Positions 5,528-8,619 of a DNA stretch of 8,619 nt are shown piece by piece (the stretch's first letter is position 1; each line of letters begins with the position of its first letter). The notes below the pieces were generated by a model. The model was not told the DNA's origin. It worked only from the letters and a program-made list of their open reading frames with translations, and made no database searches. The position numbers and the translations under genes are program-made. The stretch is from Aquimarina sp. (GTDB lineage: Bacteria; Bacteroidota; Bacteroidia; Flavobacteriales; Flavobacteriaceae), in assembly GCA_020628975.1 (NCBI GenBank), contig JAHDEF010000070.1, positions 1 to 8,619 of the forward strand, read 5' to 3'.

Positions 5528-7453
5528 TTAATTTTTCTGTTTGAAAGCCGCTATAATTTTTTCTACCGCTTCGGGATTTAGCAATGTAGAAATATCCCCT
5601 AACTGATCTTCTTCTCCTGAGGCTATTTTTCTTAAAATACGACGCATAATTTTGCCACTTCTAGTTTTCGGTAATGCAGGCGTGAAAATGACTTTATCGG
5701 GCTTAGCAATTGGCCCAATAGTAGTACCAATCATACTTCTAATTTCTTTGATTAAAACTTCAGAAGGCTTTATATTTTTATGTAAGGTAACGTATGCACA
5801 CAAGGCATTTCCTTTAATTTCATGTGGAAATCCGATGACTGCAGATTCAGCCACATCAGCGTGTTCATTCACTGCATTTTCAATCGGTGCAGTACCTAAA
5901 TTATGACCTGATACAATAATTACATCATCAACACGTCCTGTTATTCTATAGTTCCCACTAGCATCTCGATAGGCGCCATCACCCGTAAAATATTTTCCTT
6001 CAAATTGCGAAAAGTATACATTTTGGTAACGTTCGTGATTTCCGTAAACCGTTCTTGCCATAGAAGGCCAAGGAAATTTAATGGCCAATCGACCTTCGGC
6101 TTTTTCGGCTTTTTTTTCTATTTCTATACCATTTTCATCCATTAAAGCTAATTGCACTCCTGGTAAAGGTTGTGTAGCAAAGGTGGGACGTGTAGGTGTA
6201 ATTCCTGCTAAAGGAGAAATCATTATTGCGCCCGTTTCTGTTTGCCACCAAGTATCTACTATAGGGCAATTTCCATGTCCAATATGATCATTATACCAAT
6301 GCCATGCTTCTTCATTAATAGGCTCACCAACGGTACCTAAAACTTTAAGTGAAGATAAATCATGAGTTTCTACAAAAGATAGCGGTTGTTTGGCTAAAGC
6401 TCTTATGGCTGTAGGAGCGGTATAAAAATGGGTGATTTTCAATTTTTCACAAATTTCCCAAAAACGTCCATAATCAGGATAGCTTGGTACCCCTTCGAAC
6501 ATTACTGTTGTAGCACCTGACAAAAGTGGCCCATATACAATGTATGAATGCCCTGTAATCCATCCGATATCGGCTGTACACCAAAAGATATCATTGGCTT
6601 GCATTTGAAATACATTTTGAAAGGTAAAGGCACTGCCTACCATATATCCTCCACAAGTGTGCACCATCCCTTTGGGTTGACCTGTTGAACCCGAAGTATA
6701 TAAAATGAAAAGTTCATCTTCAGCATCCATAACTTCAGCAGGACAATCTTTAGCTACTTTTTGCAATTCGTCGAACCAAAATTTATCACGCCCCGCTTTC
6801 ATCGGTGTAGGCTCAACGGTTCTTCGGTAAACAATTACGGAAGTTATAGATGGCGTATTTTCAAGTGCTTCATCACAAATAGACTTTAACTCTACTTTCT
6901 TTTCGCCTCTATATACTTCATTAGCCGTAATCAACATTTTACACTTCGAATCGTTGATACGACTAGATAACGCCGCGCTAGAAAAACCTGCAAATACCAC
7001 CGAATGCACCGCTCCTATTCGAGCGCAAGCCAGTACAGCTATTGCCAATTCAGGAATCATTGGCATATATAAACATACTTTATCTCCTTTTTTGACCCCA
7101 TTATTTTTTAATACATTGGCAAAATGAGAAACTTTCACATATAGCTGTCGATAAGTTATATGTCGTGTTTCTTCATCGGGATTGTTCGGTTCCCATATAA
7201 TGGCCGCTTTATTGGGCTGCGTTTTTAAATGCCTATCTAAACAATTTTCAGTGATATTTAGCTTTCCTCCCTCAAACCATTTTACCTCAGGTTTCGTAAA
7301 ATCATAATCTAAAACGGTATCCCACTTTTTATGCCAATAGAATTTTTCGGCAACGGCATTCCAAAATTTTTCTGGATCGTTGACACTAGCTTGATACCAT
7401 TCTTTATATTGAGCAAAACTTGAAATTTTTAAATTATCAGGAATTGAAATCAT
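5528..7453 (-). CDS. acs: Acetyl-CoA synthetase (AMP-forming)
   Basis: A complete 641-residue adenylate-forming enzyme, normal length for Acs. It converts acetate, ATP and CoA to acetyl-CoA, AMP and PPi in the cytoplasm, feeding the TCA cycle and biosynthesis. Visible motifs are the phosphate loop YTSGSTGQPKG (252-262), FEGVPSYPDYGR (319-330) and TWWQTETGAI (401-410). The last holds the Trp that limits the acyl pocket to acetate. The hinge/adenylate motif is GRVDDVIIVSGHNLGTA (506-522), and the catalytic, acetylation-prone Lys601 is in PKTRSGKIMRR. Acetate rather than propionate as main substrate follows from the Trp. Two positions differ from the Salmonella enzyme: Asn518 where SGHRLGT has Arg, and Gly576 in place of an Arg near the CoA site. 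The gene starts at ATG (7451-7453) and has a 362-nt non-coding region upstream, so it is likely transcribed alone from its own promoter. Confidence 0.97.
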   Translation of the reverse strand: MISIPDNLKISSFAQYKEWYQASVNDPEKFWNAVAEKFYWHKKWDTVLDYDFTKPEVKWFEGGKLNITENCLDRHLKTQPNKAAIIWEPNNPDEETRHITYRQLYVKVSHFANVLKNNGVKKGDKVCLYMPMIPELAIAVLACARIGAVHSVVFAGFSSAALSSRINDSKCKMLITANEVYRGEKKVELKSICDEALENTPSITSVIVYRRTVEPTPMKAGRDKFWFDELQKVAKDCPAEVMDAEDELFILYTSGSTGQPKGMVHTCGGYMVGSAFTFQNVFQMQANDIFWCTADIGWITGHSYIVYGPLLSGATTVMFEGVPSYPDYGRFWEICEKLKITHFYTAPTAIRALAKQPLSFVETHDLSSLKVLGTVGEPINEEAWHWYNDHIGHGNCPIVDTWWQTETGAIMISPLAGITPTRPTFATQPLPGVQLALMDENGIEIEKKAEKAEGRLAIKFPWPSMARTVYGNHERYQNVYFSQFEGKYFTGDGAYRDASGNYRITGRVDDVIIVSGHNLGTAPIENAVNEHADVAESAVIGFPHEIKGNALCAYVTLHKNIKPSEVLIKEIRSMIGTTIGPIAKPDKVIFTPALPKTRSGKIMRRILRKIASGEEDQLGDISTLLNPEAVEKIIAAFKQKN

Positions 7454-7484
7454 TAGTTGTATATAAATTAATTTGATTGTTAAA

Positions 7485-7502
7485 ATAAATAAATTTATTT
7501 AT
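7485..7502. repeat. 18-bp perfect palindrome upstream of acs
   Basis: ATAAATAAATTTATTTAT is a perfect inverted repeat with 9-bp arms and no spacer. Its near edge is 31 nt upstream of the acs start codon, a position where an operator or core-promoter element could sit. All bases are A or T, so chance in this AT-rich region is a real alternative. Confidence 0.5.
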
Positions 7503-7626
7503 AGTAGAACTCGGATCAATGCAAAATCTTGAATGATTATTTGAATATCCGGAATTGCTTATAATAAGATTATGGTGAAGTTGTATAAAACATATATAAA
7601 CGAAGGCTGAGCGATATTTGAAGTCT

Positions 7627-7647
7627 ATTAATTAACTGATAATTAAT
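7627..7647. repeat. Inverted repeat ATTAATT / AATTAAT
   Basis: Seven-base arms (7627-7633 and 7641-7647), extendable to 8 bp with the A7634-T7640 pair, leaving a 5-nt loop. The arms are all A/T, so a hairpin would be weak and there is no adjacent T tract typical of a terminator on the minus strand. Significance is uncertain. Confidence 0.35.
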
Positions 7648-7688
7648 TTGTATCTAACTCATTCAATATATAGTTACAAGATTCTTAA

Positions 7689-7700
7689 CTGTTTAAACAG
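7689..7700. repeat. 12-bp palindrome CTGTTTAAACAG
   Basis: A perfect 12-bp palindrome with G/C at both ends, which makes it less likely to be mere AT-richness than the others in this gap. It lies about 115 nt after the stop of the surface-protein gene and about 235 nt before the acs start. It could be a dimeric regulator site, but nothing in the sequence identifies a regulator. Confidence 0.4.
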
Positions 7701-7815
7701 CCTCCTCATTTAGGAAATAAAATTAGTAGCATAAGATTTCTTTTCAATCAAGCAATAACAAGCAAAGGATGCTATTACTATTTAAAAATTTACATTATTA
7801 TTTCATTTGAAAGCA

Positions 7816-8619
7816 TTAGTTACAAATACCTGCTTGCAAATCTGCTAGAGGGATATCTAAGTCGTTATTATCTATTATTACAGTACCGTAAAAAGCATCA
7901 CTACCTGTCAGTACAGGTGTTAAACCGCAATAATTAATTAGATTCGGATTGTTCCTAATACTTATATCGTCAATAATTCGCATCATTTCACCGTCTACAT
8001 TTTCATCTGCAACAGGAATTGATAAGCCTTCTATTCCATCTAAAGATACTAAACTGTCATTATCAAAAATGACTAAATCACCATCGATAGTATCAATATT
8101 TTCTAAACCAACTAAACTCGCTAAGTTTCGATTGTTAATCAGTTTCAAATCGCCAATTAAAGTAAGACTGCTTAAAAACGATAAATCTTCAAAATTCCTA
8201 TTGCCTTCAATTGTAATATTAATTGCATCTTCTGCATCTAAACCTTTTAAGTCATCTAAAGTTTCTAATGCCGTGTTGAATTCTACAATTAACTCTTCCG
8301 TAACTTTAAGATCCTGTAAACCTTTTAAGTCTACTAAAGTACTATTATTGTTAATTCTTAAGCGCTCTACTTGTTCAATTACACTTAAGGCCGATAAATC
8401 TGTTACTGGATCGTTAATATTAGCCGTAGAAGAAATTTGAATTTCTTGTGTATTTACTATGTCAAATTGCTCGCTTTCGAACAAATCAATAGATGACTGC
8501 GAAGTAAAACTCCACACTTCTTGATTAGAAACTTTTGGAACACCTGTTCCATCTAGTCGAATCAACACATCGTTTTCTGAATTACTCTGAATAATCAAGT
8601 TGCGATTAAATCTCGCAAA
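7816..8619 (-). CDS. Surface repeat protein, ASH-like domain plus receptor-L/LRR-like repeats (5' end missing)
   Basis: The frame is open to the right edge, so only the last 267 residues are visible; the codon at 8596-8598 is a Leu inside the gene, not a start. The first visible part (nt 8536-8619), ending LIIQSNSENDVLIRLDGTGV, looks like the end of an ASH/HYDIN 'choice-of-anchor D' beta domain. Next come about eight short strand-turn repeats of 23-26 residues with the pattern L-x-I-x-x-N-x-x-L-x-x-L-x-G-L. These resemble receptor-L or leucine-rich solenoids found in exported Bacteroidota proteins. The end has NYCGL and a final GICN, whose two cysteines may pair as a C-terminal cap. No type IX secretion C-terminal domain is visible, so anchoring probably depends on the missing N-terminus, perhaps a lipoprotein signal. 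A role in adhesion or binding is inference. Confidence 0.8.
   Translation of the reverse strand, partial: FARFNRNLIIQSNSENDVLIRLDGTGVPKVSNQEVWSFTSQSSIDLFESEQFDIVNTQEIQISSTANINDPVTDLSALSVIEQVERLRINNNSTLVDLKGLQDLKVTEELIVEFNTALETLDDLKGLDAEDAINITIEGNRNFEDLSFLSSLTLIGDLKLINNRNLASLVGLENIDTIDGDLVIFDNDSLVSLDGIEGLSIPVADENVDGEMMRIIDDISIRNNPNLINYCGLTPVLTGSDAFYGTVIIDNNDLDIPLADLQAGICN
7831..8451 (-). repeat. Array of 23-26-residue L-domain-like repeats within the surface protein
   Basis: Successive strand cores on the minus strand read IQISST, LRINNN, LIVEFN, ITIEGN, LKLINN, LVIFDN, ISIRNN and VIIDNN, each usually followed by a LxxLxGL turn. At DNA level a 14-nt identity (AAACCTTTTAAGTC on the + strand) recurs at 8240-8253 and 8318-8331, exactly 26 codons apart. 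This shows that two neighbouring repeats (DLKGL) are closely related. Confidence 0.75.

Larger units (their letters stand above)
7454..7815. other. Non-coding region upstream of acs and downstream of the repeat protein gene
   Basis: This is 362 nt without a credible gene; the longest ATG frame I noticed is about 12 codons. It must contain the acs promoter (minus strand) and the 3' end of the surface-protein transcript. It is very AT-rich and holds three inverted repeats (listed separately), plus a short direct repeat CAAGCAA at 7749-7755 and 7759-7765. I searched both strands for the flavobacterial TAnnTTTG element and found no full match. Confidence 0.6.

Noticed and set aside
5652..6287. 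Two open frames (84 and 68 codons) on the + strand inside acs
   Set aside because: Both lie antisense within a fully conserved enzyme gene and encode nothing recognisable.
7949..8440. A 163-codon open frame on the + strand opposite the repeat protein
   Set aside because: It is Ser/Lys-rich low-complexity sequence, the expected shadow of Leu/Asp/Asn-rich repeats on the other strand, with no recognisable domain.
1..8619. Search for a novel defence, mobile or biosynthetic system
   Set aside because: The genes are mostly conserved housekeeping or exported-protein genes on alternating strands, with no transposase, integrase, CRISPR repeats, toxin-antitoxin pair, tRNA or biosynthetic cluster visible.

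Overview
The window looks like chromosomal core sequence from a Bacteroidota species, most likely a member of the Flavobacteriaceae. Support comes from the AT-rich base composition, a TIGR02757 (DUF2400) protein, a lipoprotein with an acidic stretch just after the lipobox cysteine, a surface protein with an ASH-like domain and receptor-L-like repeats, and an acetyl-CoA synthetase with a flavobacterial-looking C-terminal motif. The genus cannot be fixed from the sequence alone.

Layout. Left block (1-2400, + strand): the 3' part of an FAD-linked D-arabinono-1,4-lactone-oxidase-type oxidoreductase, a LolD/MacB-type ABC ATPase, and a TIGR02757 protein. The gaps are short (34 and 51 nt), so this may be one transcription unit. 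Middle block (2397-5416): a stand-alone CheY-like receiver (-) that meets the TIGR02757 gene tail to tail, a secreted protein of unknown function (+), a GT-B glycosyltransferase (-) and a small lipoprotein (+). The strands alternate, so these are mostly single-gene units. Two of the convergent pairs overlap by exactly 4 nt at their stop codons. Right block (5528-8619, - strand): acetyl-CoA synthetase (acs), a 362-nt non-coding gap with several AT-rich palindromes, and the C-terminal part of a repeat-rich surface protein that runs off the right edge.

The genes do not form one obvious pathway. Three products carry export signals or exported-protein domains (the secreted protein, the lipoprotein and the repeat protein). 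The ABC ATPase is of the class that powers lipoprotein sorting or macrolide-type export, but no permease is present. acs activates acetate for central metabolism. I see no tRNA, rRNA, CRISPR array, insertion sequence, phage or integration signature, and no convincing new multi-gene system. The points worth a second look are small: non-standard residues in Acs, a TTG-started glycosyltransferase only 29 nt from a divergent gene, a possible HhH-GPD glycosylase resemblance in the TIGR02757 protein, and recent-looking repeat duplication in the surface protein.
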